Positions 7,316-15,195 of a stretch of 15,195 nucleotides of DNA are shown piece after piece. Within the stretch, counting starts at the first letter, position 1. Each line of letters opens with the position of its first letter. A program made the position numbers and the translations under genes. A model generated the notes under the pieces. That model was not told where the DNA came from. It saw only the letters and a program-made list of their open reading frames with translations, and did not search any database. The stretch spans positions 1-15,195 of the forward strand of contig CAJAHC010000385.1 in NCBI GenBank assembly GCA_903939355.1, given 5' to 3'. The stretch is from an uncultured Methylococcaceae bacterium. Its GTDB lineage: Bacteria > Pseudomonadota > Gammaproteobacteria > Methylococcales > Methylomonadaceae.

Positions 7316-7759
7316 ATGAAGCCAGCACGAAAAAAACGCCTGATTCTTATTGCCATAATGGTGGTGGGTGCGGGTATAGCAACCGGATTTGCATTAAAGT
7401 CTTTCAATGAAAATTTAATGTACTTTTTTTCCACAACAGATGTGACAGATGGTAAAGCACCTAAAGATGCTTTGTTTCGCTTGGGTGGCATGGTTATTAA
7501 AGGCAGTGTGGAAAGACCTAATGACGGGATGATGGTACGTTTTAAGTTAACTGACTTTAGCAAAGAAGTAACTGTCGAATATACTGGAATTTTGCCGGAT
7601 TTATTTAGGGAAGGGCAGGGAATTGTAGCGCATGGTAAATTAAATAATAAGGGTGTGTTTATTGCTGAGGAAGTCTTGGCCAAGCATGATGAAAACTATA
7701 TGCCACCAGAAGTTAGAGATAGTCTAAAAAACAAGACCATATCGAGCAAAGGTCAATAG
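7316..7759 (+). CDS. ccmE: Haem chaperone CcmE
   Basis: CcmE is a periplasmic, membrane-anchored haem chaperone that binds haem covalently and passes it to the CcmF/CcmH lyase. The 147-residue protein has a basic N-terminus (KPARKKR), one membrane anchor (about residues 8-27) and an OB-fold domain (RLGGMVIKGSV, VEYTGILPDLFREGQG). The haem-binding motif is AKHDENYMPPEV, with His124 as the covalent attachment residue and Tyr128 nearby. This is the classical His variant, not the Cys variant. The gene begins six bases after ccmD and ends one base before ccmF, within a tightly packed operon. The short tail after PPEV is low complexity and lysine-rich. Confidence 0.97.
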   Translation: MKPARKKRLILIAIMVVGAGIATGFALKSFNENLMYFFSTTDVTDGKAPKDALFRLGGMVIKGSVERPNDGMMVRFKLTDFSKEVTVEYTGILPDLFREGQGIVAHGKLNNKGVFIAEEVLAKHDENYMPPEVRDSLKNKTISSKGQ

Positions 7760-7760
7760 G

Positions 7761-9701
7761 ATGATACCAGAGATAGGACAATTTTTACTGATACTTGCCT
7801 TATGTATGGCACTGGTTTTGGGTACATTACCTATTATTGGTGCTCATCGTGGATTAAGTGGATGGATTGCAGTAGCCAAACCAGCGGCATACGCGCAACT
7901 GTTATTTATGGCACTATCATACAGTTGTCTAACCTATAGTTGTTTGACACATGATTTTTCGGTTAAATATATTGCGACTAATTCCAATACTTCTTTGCCT
8001 ACTTTGTATTTAATTTCAGGTGTGTGGGGGGCACATGAAGGATCTTTATTATTATGGGGCTTAGTGCTTACAATCTGGACAGGATTAGTCGCACAATTTA
8101 GTAAAAGCATTCCCGCTGAAACATTGGCTCGTGTTTTAGGTGTAATGGGTCTGGTTTCCATTGGTTTCATTCTTTTTTTACTATTTACCTCAAATCCATT
8201 TGAACGCTTATTCCCTGCACCTTTGGAAGGTCGTGACTTAAATCCTTTATTACAAGATCCGGGGCTAGCTATACACCCACCCATGTTGTACATGGGATAT
8301 GTTGGTTTTTCGGTGGCTTTTGCTTTTGCCATCGCAGCATTACTAGAAGGTCGGTTGGATTCGGCTTGGGCCCGATGGTCCAGACCATGGACAAACATGG
8401 CTTGGATGTTTCTAACAGTAGGTATTGCTTTGGGTAGTTGGTGGGCTTATTACGAATTAGGCTGGGGTGGTTGGTGGTTTTGGGATCCGGTAGAAAATGC
8501 TTCTTTTATGCCATGGTTAGTGGGTACGGCGTTAATTCATTCCTTAGCAGCTACAGAAAAAAGAGGTGTTTTTAAAACATGGACAGTTTTACTGGCAATA
8601 TTTGCTTTTTCTTTAAGTTTGCTGGGTACTTTTCTTGTCCGATCAGGTGTCTTAACATCAGTCCACGCTTTTGCGAGTGATCCTGCGCGAGGCTTATTTA
8701 TTCTAATTTTTCTTGCTGTCGTTGTTGGTGGTTCTTTATTGCTTTACGCAGTCAGAGCACCCACTGTTAAAAGTAGTGCAACCTTTGAACTGGTATCCAG
8801 AGAATCATTTATTTTATTAAATAATGTCTTATTGGTTGTTACTGCCGCGAGTATTTTATTGGGTACTTTATATCCCTTAGTGATTGATGCGTTAGGCTTG
8901 GGCAAGATTTCCGTTGGTCCTCCCTATTTTAACGCTGTATTTATTCCCTTAATGGCTCCGTTGGCTTTTGCTGTGGGTTTAGGTATGTTATTGCGCTGGA
9001 AAAAAGACTCAATTAGGCAGTTGGCCTTACGCGTGCGCTGGATTATAGCTATTTGTGTTATAGGTGGCATGTTACTGCCATTATTAATGCCTTTTTATTC
9101 ATGGGCAGCAGTATTGGGTTTAACCCTTGCGTTATGGACAGTCGCTATGACAGGCTTGTCATTTGTTGATCGTCTTGGTGCTAAAGGTTTCTCATGGCAA
9201 CGAATACTAACAATTCCAGCCGGCTTTTATGGTATGACCCTGGCACATTTAGGTATTGCCGTTTTTGTGACAGGCATTACCTTAACCAGCATTTATAGTG
9301 TTGAAAAGGATGTGCGTATGGCTCCGGACGAAACCATTGATATGTCCGGCTATATTTTTGAGTTTAAAGGTGTCACTGAAACTAGAGGACCTAACTATAT
9401 GGCACAACAGGCTTTTGTAACAGTCAGCCATGAAGGTAAAGAGGTTGCCAAGCTTGAACCACAAAAACGTGTTTATCAGGTACAAACCATGCCCATGACA
9501 GAAGCAGCGATTGATGCTGGACTGTTTAGGGATTTGTTTGTTGCCATTGGTGAGCCTTTAGGTGATCAAGGTGCTTGGAGCCTGAGAATTTATTACAAAG
9601 CATTTATTCGTTGGATTTGGTTGGGTGCGGTTTTTATGGCGGCAGGTGGTTTTTGTGCAGCTTTTGATAGGCGGTATCGAGTAGTTCGTATTGAAAGCTA
9701 G
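7761..9701 (+). CDS. ccmF: Haem lyase subunit CcmF
   Basis: CcmF is the large inner-membrane subunit of the cytochrome c haem lyase that, with CcmH and CcmI, joins haem to the CXXCH site of apocytochromes. The 646 residues match the E. coli length, with many membrane segments. The WWD domain reads GWGGWWFWDPVENASFMPW. The conserved histidines are present: His172 (IHPPML), His260 (LIHSLAA), His302 (SVHAFASDP) and His496 (LAHLGIA). Other family blocks are VWGAHEGSLLLWGL and GTFLVRSGVLTSVHAF. The start is set by AAAGG at 7748-7752, eight bases before the ATG and one base after the ccmE stop. A 99-bp gap follows before ccmG, the longest in the cluster. Confidence 0.98.
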   Translation: MIPEIGQFLLILALCMALVLGTLPIIGAHRGLSGWIAVAKPAAYAQLLFMALSYSCLTYSCLTHDFSVKYIATNSNTSLPTLYLISGVWGAHEGSLLLWGLVLTIWTGLVAQFSKSIPAETLARVLGVMGLVSIGFILFLLFTSNPFERLFPAPLEGRDLNPLLQDPGLAIHPPMLYMGYVGFSVAFAFAIAALLEGRLDSAWARWSRPWTNMAWMFLTVGIALGSWWAYYELGWGGWWFWDPVENASFMPWLVGTALIHSLAATEKRGVFKTWTVLLAIFAFSLSLLGTFLVRSGVLTSVHAFASDPARGLFILIFLAVVVGGSLLLYAVRAPTVKSSATFELVSRESFILLNNVLLVVTAASILLGTLYPLVIDALGLGKISVGPPYFNAVFIPLMAPLAFAVGLGMLLRWKKDSIRQLALRVRWIIAICVIGGMLLPLLMPFYSWAAVLGLTLALWTVAMTGLSFVDRLGAKGFSWQRILTIPAGFYGMTLAHLGIAVFVTGITLTSIYSVEKDVRMAPDETIDMSGYIFEFKGVTETRGPNYMAQQAFVTVSHEGKEVAKLEPQKRVYQVQTMPMTEAAIDAGLFRDLFVAIGEPLGDQGAWSLRIYYKAFIRWIWLGAVFMAAGGFCAAFDRRYRVVRIES

Positions 9702-9800
9702 AGAAGGTTCCAAAATTAGTCATGCGAAGCCGTTTTATATGAGTAAATTCATGGATCTATCCGTTCACTATCACAATATTTTCTTTTAGAAACTATCATA

Positions 9801-10331
9801 ATGCTTAAATTTATAATTCCTTTACTTTTATTCATCGTTATAGCGGTTTTTCTTGCACTGGGTTTAAATCTTAAGCCAAGTGAAATTCCATCTCCATTTA
9901 TAAATAAACCGGCACCTAAGTTTTCAGCTCCCAAACTCGATACACCAGAACAAAGATTAACACCTGCTGATTTAAAAGGTAAGGTTTGGTTGTTTAATGT
10001 ATGGGCCTCTTGGTGCGTGTCGTGTCGTGCCGAACATCCGATATTGAATCAGTTGGCTCAACAACAAGCCGTTGTTATTGTCGGGTTGAATTATAAGGAT
10101 GATCCTAATGAGGCTCAAAAGTGGCTGGATACTTTGGGTAATCCCTATAACGTCAGCATTATGGATCAGGATGGCCGTATAGGCATAGACTATGGCGTTT
10201 ACGGTGTGCCGGAATCGTTTATTATCGATAAAAAAGGGCTGATACGCTACAAGCACACTGGGCCGGTAAGTGCAGAAGATGTGCAGAAAGTTTTCCTTCC
10301 GTTGATTGTTAAATTACAAGCTGAAATTTAA
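9801..10331 (+). CDS. ccmG: Thiol:disulfide interchange protein CcmG (DsbE)
   Basis: CcmG is a membrane-tethered periplasmic thioredoxin that keeps apocytochrome CXXCH cysteines, or CcmH, reduced for haem ligation. The 176-residue protein has an N-terminal membrane anchor (residues 3-22), then a thioredoxin fold with VWASWCVSCRAEHP (Cys72 and Cys75). The family-specific acidic insert region (GLNYKDDPNEAQKWL) and the cis-proline loop GVYGVPESFIID are also present. The WCVSC active site differs from the E. coli WCPTC but lies within family variation. There is no clear Shine-Dalgarno before the ATG at 9801, and the leader is A+T-rich; ATG 9801 puts the anchor directly at the N-terminus as expected. 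The stop overlaps the ccmH start (TAATG). Confidence 0.95.
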   Translation: MLKFIIPLLLFIVIAVFLALGLNLKPSEIPSPFINKPAPKFSAPKLDTPEQRLTPADLKGKVWLFNVWASWCVSCRAEHPILNQLAQQQAVVIVGLNYKDDPNEAQKWLDTLGNPYNVSIMDQDGRIGIDYGVYGVPESFIIDKKGLIRYKHTGPVSAEDVQKVFLPLIVKLQAEI

Positions 10332-10807
10332 TGAAGCGTTTATTATTTATTGTAATTCTAATCATGTCAGTAAATTGTTATGGTGTTGATTACCGACAAT
10401 TAGCTGACCCTAAGCAACAAGAAAGTTATGATACTTTAACCAAAGAATTACGATGTTTGGTCTGTCAAAATCAAACTATTGCCGATTCAAATGCAGAATT
10501 GGCAGCAGATTTACGTAGACAGGTTTACGAAATGTTGGAAAAAGGTAAATCCAGAGATGAAATTGTTCAGTTTATGACTGATCGTTATGGTGATTTTGTT
10601 TTGTATAAGCCCGCTTTTAAAGGAAAAACTACAATACTTTGGATAGCTCCAATTATATTTTTATTAATGGGTTTAATCACCGTATTTTTCTTTATTAGAC
10701 GTAAAAAGGCTTCGGAAAATCTGCAAGATCAGGCAGGAAGTTTACAAAATAATGAAGAGAAGCAGAATAAAATCCGCAATTTGTTAGAAAAAGGTGATGC
10801 CTCTTGA
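10331..10807 (+). CDS. ccmH: Cytochrome c biogenesis thioredoxin-like protein CcmH
   Basis: CcmH is a membrane-anchored periplasmic protein of the haem lyase complex whose cysteines act on apocytochrome c. The 158-residue protein has a signal sequence (about residues 1-18), the characteristic LRCLVCQNQTIADSNAELA motif (Cys42, Cys45), a three-helix domain ending DRYGDFVLYKP and one membrane segment (about residues 99-118). A charged cytoplasmic tail follows. This is the short form: the TPR part fused to CcmH in E. coli is a separate downstream gene here. The start overlaps the ccmG stop by one base and the end overlaps the predicted ccmI start by four, so the three genes are probably translationally coupled. 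Confidence 0.97.
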   Translation: MKRLLFIVILIMSVNCYGVDYRQLADPKQQESYDTLTKELRCLVCQNQTIADSNAELAADLRRQVYEMLEKGKSRDEIVQFMTDRYGDFVLYKPAFKGKTTILWIAPIIFLLMGLITVFFFIRRKKASENLQDQAGSLQNNEEKQNKIRNLLEKGDAS

Positions 10808-12027
10808 ATATGTTATTTTTGCTGATTGTTAGCACGCTAATATTACTTGCGTTTTTATTTATTCTTCCACCTCTTTGGCGTAAACCAAAGGTTAAAATTG
10901 TAGACTTTGATCAGCGTAATGTCGAAATTGCCCAACACCGCTTGGCTGAGCTTAAAGAAAACAGGCTAACAGGTGGTTTAAGTCAGGCTCAATATGATGA
11001 ACAGTTTTCTGATCTTGAGCAAGCGTTGAGCGATGATTTGGATATAGTAGGTCGCGAAATACACGTAACAACACAGAGTAAATGGATTATATATATTGTT
11101 GCCTTAGGTATACCCTTATTAGCAGGTTCGCTTTATTTTATGCTGGGTAATTATCAGGCAGTTAGTCATACTGCTGAAATGTCAGTTGACCCTGAAGCTA
11201 CCAAGCTTTTAGAAATTAATAAAATGGTTCTTCGTTTGGCGGAAAAGATGAAAGCCAAGCCTAATGATGCCCAAGGGTGGTTAATATTGGGCCGATCTTA
11301 TAAAGCGCTGGAACAATACCCACAAGCTGCTGATGCATTTGCCAACGCTTATCGCTTGTTAGGTGATCAAGCTGAAGTAATGTTGCTTTATGCCGATGCA
11401 CTTGCCTATGTGAATAATAGAAATCTTGCGGGCAGACCTTCCGAGTTGGTATATAAAGCTTTGGCATTAGAGCCTGATAATTTAAATGCTTTATGGTTGG
11501 GTGGCATGGCTAAGGCACAAGAAGGTGATGCACCCGCTGCCCTAAAGTTATGGAAAAAACTGGAGGCGACTTTGCCACCAGGCTCTGATTCCCAGCAAGA
11601 AATTAAAAATTTGTTAAGTAGTCTTGCCAAAGATACTTCACCAGGACAAGTTCAAAAAGAACCTGAGGCAAAGGTATCTAATTTTACGTTGTCTGTTCAA
11701 GTGAGCTTGGCGCCGAAGCTCCAAAAAGCAGCAGCTGCTGAAGATACTGTTTTTATTTATGCCCAGGCTATATCAGGACCTAAAATGCCTTTAGCGATTG
11801 TGCGGAAGCATGTTTCTGATTTGCCATTAACTGTTAGTTTGAATGATTCGATGGCGATGATGCCAAATATGAAACTATCAAATTTTGCTAGTGTTAAATT
11901 ATTGGCTCGGATATCTAAATCGGGTAATGCAATGACACAGCCTAACGATTTAATAGGTATTATTGAACAGGTTAATCTAACTGATAAAAGCATTCATAAA
12001 ATAATTATTAACACCCTTGTTAAATGA
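10804..12027 (+). CDS. ccmI: Cytochrome c biogenesis TPR protein CcmI
   Basis: CcmI is the apocytochrome-binding chaperone subunit of the haem lyase. The 407-residue protein has a first membrane segment (residues 3-24), a charged cytoplasmic loop (QRNVEIAQHRLAELKE) and a second membrane segment (about residues 96-114). A periplasmic TPR region follows (about residues 135-260, including DAQGWLILGRSYKALEQYPQAADAF in pieces), then a C-terminal beta-rich domain (from about residue 293, VFIYAQAISGPKMPLA). The start is probably the TTG at 10804, inside TTGA shared with the ccmH stop. AAGGTGA at 10791-10797 is well spaced for it, whereas the ATG at 10810 would be 12 bases from the site. The two choices differ by two residues. 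It is the last gene of the ccm operon. Confidence 0.95.
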   Translation: MNMLFLLIVSTLILLAFLFILPPLWRKPKVKIVDFDQRNVEIAQHRLAELKENRLTGGLSQAQYDEQFSDLEQALSDDLDIVGREIHVTTQSKWIIYIVALGIPLLAGSLYFMLGNYQAVSHTAEMSVDPEATKLLEINKMVLRLAEKMKAKPNDAQGWLILGRSYKALEQYPQAADAFANAYRLLGDQAEVMLLYADALAYVNNRNLAGRPSELVYKALALEPDNLNALWLGGMAKAQEGDAPAALKLWKKLEATLPPGSDSQQEIKNLLSSLAKDTSPGQVQKEPEAKVSNFTLSVQVSLAPKLQKAAAAEDTVFIYAQAISGPKMPLAIVRKHVSDLPLTVSLNDSMAMMPNMKLSNFASVKLLARISKSGNAMTQPNDLIGIIEQVNLTDKSIHKIIINTLVK

Positions 12028-12056
12028 TTAAGTTTCAATTCGCGTTAATAAATCAT

Positions 12057-12082
12057 TACCGTTTTTAGTTGAGCAAACGGTA
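12057..12082. terminator. Inverted repeat after the ccm operon
   Basis: TACCGTTT (12057-12064) and AAACGGTA (12075-12082) are a perfect 8-bp inverted repeat with a 10-base loop, 30 bp after the ccmI stop. There is no T-run after it on the plus strand, so it is not a classical intrinsic terminator. It may be a 3'-end stabilising hairpin or a protein site before slyX. Confidence 0.35.
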
Positions 12083-12143
12083 TAACCCATATTCAATCGC
12101 TTTGTAATTATCAGCAACAGTTTAAAGTTATTAAAACAGTCCT

Positions 12144-12350
12144 ATGAATGAAAATAGAGTAACAGAGCTGGAAATAAAAATAGCTTATCAAGAAGACTTA
12201 CTGCATGAATTAAATAAAATTGTAGGTCAGCAACAGCTCCAGATTACCCGTCTGGAAGCAACCTGTAAAATGCTGAATGATCGAATTAAAAGTTTATCTA
12301 GTGAAGGTGGGGGCAGTGAAAATTTTGAAGAAGTACCACCTCATTATTAA
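12144..12350 (+). CDS. slyX: SlyX family protein
   Basis: This 68-residue protein is predicted to be almost all coiled coil (about residues 4-52, with heptad-like Leu and Ile spacing, ELEIKIAYQEDLLHELN). It ends in the family hallmark PPHY. SlyX proteins are widespread in gammaproteobacteria, and their biochemical function is not established. There is no clear Shine-Dalgarno before the ATG at 12144, though the N-terminus MNENRVTELE aligns well with family starts. The gene follows ccmI by 116 bp and precedes an amino acid permease by 73 bp on the same strand. Whether it is transcribed with either is not evident. Confidence 0.93.
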   Translation: MNENRVTELEIKIAYQEDLLHELNKIVGQQQLQITRLEATCKMLNDRIKSLSSEGGGSENFEEVPPHY

Positions 12351-12423
12351 TTACTTGCAACTACTTTTCTTTTTGATGTTGTCCAACGCTTTTTACTTCA
12401 AGTCTACAAAGGCACTAATAACC

Positions 12424-13836
12424 ATGACCATGCAAATTTTCCGTACTAAACAAATAGTTTCGCATAAAGATGCAGATAAGGGTCTTAGGCGTTGTTTATC
12501 TCAATGGGATCTAGCTTTTTTGGGTGTTGGTGCAATTATTGGTACCGGCATTTTTGTGCTGACTGGTATTGCAGCTGCCACACAAGCTGGCCCCGCCATC
12601 GTATTATCGTTCATCATCGCAGGTTTTGCTTGTGCTTTTGCTGCGCTTTCTTATGCTGAATTAGCTGCAGCTGTAGGTGGGTGTGGAAGTGCTTATGGAT
12701 ATAGCTACGCGGCATTTGGAGAAGTGATTGCCTTTATTATTGGTTGGGATTTATTGCTTGAATACGGAATCTCTGTCGCAGCTGTTGCTAATGGCTGGTC
12801 AGGGTATTTTAATAATGCGCTTACTGCGATTGACATACCTTTGCCCGAATCGCTCACTAAAGCTCCAATACTAGGAGGCATTATTAATTTACCAGCATCG
12901 GCCATCATCCTGATACTCATGGGCTTGTTGATAATGGGGGTAAAACATGGTGCAAAAGCAAATAATGCCATGGTTGTCGTCAAGCTAATTACCATCAGTA
13001 TATTTATCGGTATTGCAGTGTTTAATGTCCATCCAGAAAACTGGGATCCTTTCATGCCTTTTGGTTGGTTTCAAACGTTAGCTGATGGAAAAACTGTCGG
13101 AGTATTCGCTGGTTCTTCATTGGTATTTTTTGCTTATGTTGGATTTGATGCAGTATCAACGGCAGCGGAAGAAGCTAAAGATCCTCAACGTGATTTGCCT
13201 TTTGGCATCATAAGTTCATTGGTGTTTTGTACCATTATTTATATAATCGTATCTGGCTTGTTGACTGGTGTGGTCCATTATTCAATGCTTAATGTCTCAT
13301 CGCCAGTTGCACATGCATTAACCCTGCTAGGGTATAACTGGGGAGCTGCATTAATATCAACAGGTGTAATTGCAGGTTTGACAACTGTCATGCTGGTTTT
13401 ATATTACGGATTAACACGCATTATTTTTGCAATGTCATGTGATGGTTTGTTATCTCCTTTTTTTAGCAAAGTTAATAAAACTACTCAATCTCCTGTCAGA
13501 GTCATTATCCTGTGTGGTTTCATTATAGCGCTGATTGCGGGCTTTGTGCCCTTAGGTGAGCTTGCTGAACTGGTTAATATAGGAACCTTAGCTGCTTTTG
13601 TATTAGTGTGTTTAGGCGTAATTGTATTACGCATTACCAATCCAGATCTAGAGCGGCCATTTCGTTCGCCATTCAGTCCATTATTTCCTGTTATGGGTAT
13701 GCTCTCATGTGGAGCATTAATGGCTTTTTTACCAAGTATTACTTGGCTACGTTTTATTGTTTGGTTAATTATCGGTTTAATTATTTATTTCGGATATTCT
13801 ATAAATCACAGTCATATTAGAAATTATAATAAGTAA
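12424..13836 (+). CDS. APC-superfamily amino acid permease (CAT/YfnA-like)
   Basis: This 470-residue integral membrane protein has about twelve hydrophobic segments and is predicted to take up amino acids by proton or cation coupling. The first segment has the APC substrate-binding turn GAIIGTGIFVLTG, followed by AGPAIVLSFIIAGFACAFAALSYAELA in pieces. The VFFAYVGFDAVSTAAEEAKDPQRDLP block is typical of the cationic amino acid transporter (CAT) branch, and the C-terminal part has NPDLERPFRSP. The specific substrate cannot be told. I start at the ATG at 12424 (MTMQIFRTK), preceded by AAAGG at 12408-12412; the ATG at 12430 is nearly equivalent. An in-frame ATG at 12277 inside slyX would add 49 residues unlike the family and is rejected. 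Confidence 0.92.
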   Translation: MTMQIFRTKQIVSHKDADKGLRRCLSQWDLAFLGVGAIIGTGIFVLTGIAAATQAGPAIVLSFIIAGFACAFAALSYAELAAAVGGCGSAYGYSYAAFGEVIAFIIGWDLLLEYGISVAAVANGWSGYFNNALTAIDIPLPESLTKAPILGGIINLPASAIILILMGLLIMGVKHGAKANNAMVVVKLITISIFIGIAVFNVHPENWDPFMPFGWFQTLADGKTVGVFAGSSLVFFAYVGFDAVSTAAEEAKDPQRDLPFGIISSLVFCTIIYIIVSGLLTGVVHYSMLNVSSPVAHALTLLGYNWGAALISTGVIAGLTTVMLVLYYGLTRIIFAMSCDGLLSPFFSKVNKTTQSPVRVIILCGFIIALIAGFVPLGELAELVNIGTLAAFVLVCLGVIVLRITNPDLERPFRSPFSPLFPVMGMLSCGALMAFLPSITWLRFIVWLIIGLIIYFGYSINHSHIRNYNK

Positions 13837-14172
13837 TATATTTTACTGTTTCAGTAGGTTTGATTATTTATGTTTTATCGAATAAATTTTAAGTCTAATC
13901 TTCAATATATTTCTAACACTCCCAAATTTATCTCTCATCAAGAATAAAGAAAAGGATTAATTTCTATGTTCTGAAATAGCTGTTATGAATCAAAAAAGCT
14001 AACAATTGCTGTCAATCAGTTAAAAGTGAAGCCTAGATAATCGCTACTGATGATGAAGAACCCTTGTGCCAATAGATGATATCAATTTCTGGCTAATCTT
14101 AAAATTGTTGATTAGGAAGTTTAAATTTTCATTAAATCCAATTAAGAGGTTGTTCAGATTAAAGTCTTTTTA
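13837..14172. other. Convergent intergenic region, 336 bp, no gene
   Basis: This A+T-rich stretch lies between the ends of the permease and the mechanosensitive channel gene. No reading frame longer than a few codons has a credible start. Small dyads are present: TACTG-TTT-CAGTA (13844-13856) just after the permease stop, and CTAATC/GATTAG (14093-14098 and 14110-14115). Neither has a G+C-rich stem plus T-run, so no convincing terminator, RNA gene or insertion sequence is seen. Confidence 0.6.
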
Positions 14173-15195
14173 TCAGTCATATTTTCCTGGTGCGTCTTTA
14201 TGATCTTGCTCCCTTTCATCGATTGTATTTAGATAGATTTCACGTGGTGGTAAAGACAGTTCTATCTTTTTTTCACGTAGCGCTTTTTCGAGGCGAACAT
14301 GTAATTCATTGATTACCAACATGCGGTAGGAAAGTTCAGCAACAAAAATACGAATAGAATAATTGAGGGAATTTTCACCAAAACCGATTAATAAAACACT
14401 TGGCTCTGGTTCTGTCAGTATTTGTGGCATTGATTTTATAGTTTCCACCATAATCTTGTGGGCTAAATCAATATCAGATCCATAGGCTATATTTACAGGA
14501 ATAACAACTCTGGTAACACTATCGCTTAATGTCCAGTTAACCAACTGACTTGTAATAAAAGTTTTGTTGGGAACAATCAGATCTTTTTGATCCATGTCTA
14601 TCAATGTCGTTGCGCGTATTTCGATACGACTAACTTTACCGGTCACACTTCCAATGGTAACTGTATCACCAATACGAATGGGACGCTCAAATAGTAAAAT
14701 AATGCCTGAAACCATATTGGCAAAGATTTCTTGCAAACCAAAACCGAGTCCAACACTAAGTGCGGCAACTAGCCATTGAACTTGTGACCAACTTCCACCT
14801 AATTCATTTGCTACACAAATAAATCCTATCGACACTAAAATATATTTTGCGAGTTGATTAACAGCGTAACGACCGCCTACCTCGATAGACAATCGTCTAA
14901 AAACCAATAACTCCATAACGCCTGAAAAATTGCGCACCGAAACGGCTACAATAAAAATATATAAACCCGCTAATAACAAATTCATAAGTGTTATCGGCTG
15001 ATAGCTTTCTTGATTATCGATATTAACCAAGTGTTGCCATAGTACAATGCCCTCTAAAAATGAGAACGCTGGCATAATGTTCTTCCAAATCATGAAAAAA
15101 CCGATTATTAACGTAAAAACAATAAATACGTTTAATAATTTAATGGTTTGGGCGTTAATTTTTGGGATATCGATGATTTGTTCAGTAACTGGTAA
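14173..15195 (-). CDS. MscK/MscM-type mechanosensitive channel, C-terminal part (start outside window)
   Basis: This channel of the MscS superfamily opens under membrane tension to release solutes during hypo-osmotic shock. The frame is open from the right edge of the window (340 residues visible), so the methionine at 15093 is internal and the N-terminal part lies beyond. Membrane segments come first, then the pore-lining helix (LVAALSVGLGFGLQEIFANMV in part, small residues Ala/Gly alternating). The MscS beta domain follows (RIGDTVTIG, GKVSRIEIRATTL, LIVPNK), then the cytoplasmic cage (VAYGSD-like NIAYGSD, PSVLLIGFGENSLNY). The sequence follows E. coli MscK closely (QWLVAALSVGLGFGLQEIF), suggesting the large MscK/MscM type with a long periplasmic N-terminus, not the short MscS. 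It is convergent with the permease. Confidence 0.92.
   Translation of the reverse strand, partial: LPVTEQIIDIPKINAQTIKLLNVFIVFTLIIGFFMIWKNIMPAFSFLEGIVLWQHLVNIDNQESYQPITLMNLLLAGLYIFIVAVSVRNFSGVMELLVFRRLSIEVGGRYAVNQLAKYILVSIGFICVANELGGSWSQVQWLVAALSVGLGFGLQEIFANMVSGIILLFERPIRIGDTVTIGSVTGKVSRIEIRATTLIDMDQKDLIVPNKTFITSQLVNWTLSDSVTRVVIPVNIAYGSDIDLAHKIMVETIKSMPQILTEPEPSVLLIGFGENSLNYSIRIFVAELSYRMLVINELHVRLEKALREKKIELSLPPREIYLNTIDEREQDHKDAPGKYD

Noticed and set aside
7198..7683. 161-codon open frame on the minus strand opposite ccmD and ccmE
   Set aside because: It overlaps two clear ccm genes, has no recognisable domain and reads like a complement shadow.
7934..8398. 154-codon open frame on the minus strand opposite ccmF
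   Set aside because: It lies entirely within ccmF, with an unusual composition and no family resemblance.
12277..12423. Upstream extension of the permease into slyX
   Set aside because: It would add 49 residues overlapping slyX in another frame; AAAGG and family alignment favour the ATG at 12424.
13970..14125. Possible pseudogene remnant in the convergent intergenic region (a frame reading about SKKLTIAVNQLKVKPR and later MMKNPCANR, with several stops)
   Set aside because: Stop frequency is what A+T-rich non-coding DNA would give, and no family is recognised.
14140..14172. Solitary insertion-sequence end suggested by GAGGTTGTTCAGATTAAAG
   Set aside because: No transposase, no partner inverted repeat and no target duplication were seen; I cannot match it to a known element.

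Overview
The window looks like chromosomal DNA of an A+T-rich (about 40% G+C by eye) gammaproteobacterial methanotroph or methylotroph, most likely Methylococcales. The gammaproteobacterial side rests on the PncC, MutS, SlyX and Ccm proteins and on a PA3496-like small protein. The C1 side rests on two adjacent genes for MtdB-type methylene-tetrahydromethanopterin dehydrogenase, an enzyme of formaldehyde oxidation in aerobic methylotrophs. I cannot name the species.

Layout, left to right. (1) 73-312: a small acidic PA3496-like protein. (2) 377-856 (minus) pncC and 893-3463 (plus) mutS stand head to head, 36 bp apart; predicted -10 boxes for each lie inside or beside the other gene's start. (3) 3590-5456: two tandem mtdB paralogues, each with a good Shine-Dalgarno and the first with a plausible promoter. 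Their Rossmann loops differ in a way that suggests different NAD/NADP preference. (4) 5599-6273: a lone calcineurin-like metallophosphoesterase. (5) 6396-12027: a cytochrome c maturation (System I) operon, ccmC-ccmD-ccmE-ccmF-ccmG-ccmH-ccmI, mostly with overlapping or near-touching genes, but without ccmA and ccmB. (6) 12144-12350 slyX and 12424-13836 an amino acid permease. (7) 13837-14172: a 336-bp convergent intergenic region without a gene. (8) 14173 to the right edge (minus): the C-terminal part of an MscK/MscM-type mechanosensitive channel whose start lies beyond the window.

How the genes relate. MtdB moves electrons from formaldehyde-derived methylene-H4MPT to NAD(P)+. The Ccm proteins attach haem to periplasmic c-type cytochromes, which in methylotrophs include the electron acceptors of methanol dehydrogenase. 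Both loci therefore serve C1 respiration, but nothing in the sequence shows joint regulation. Most of the window is housekeeping, with no mobile element, CRISPR array, RNA gene or defence system that I can support. The most interesting signal is the tandem, apparently diverged mtdB pair.
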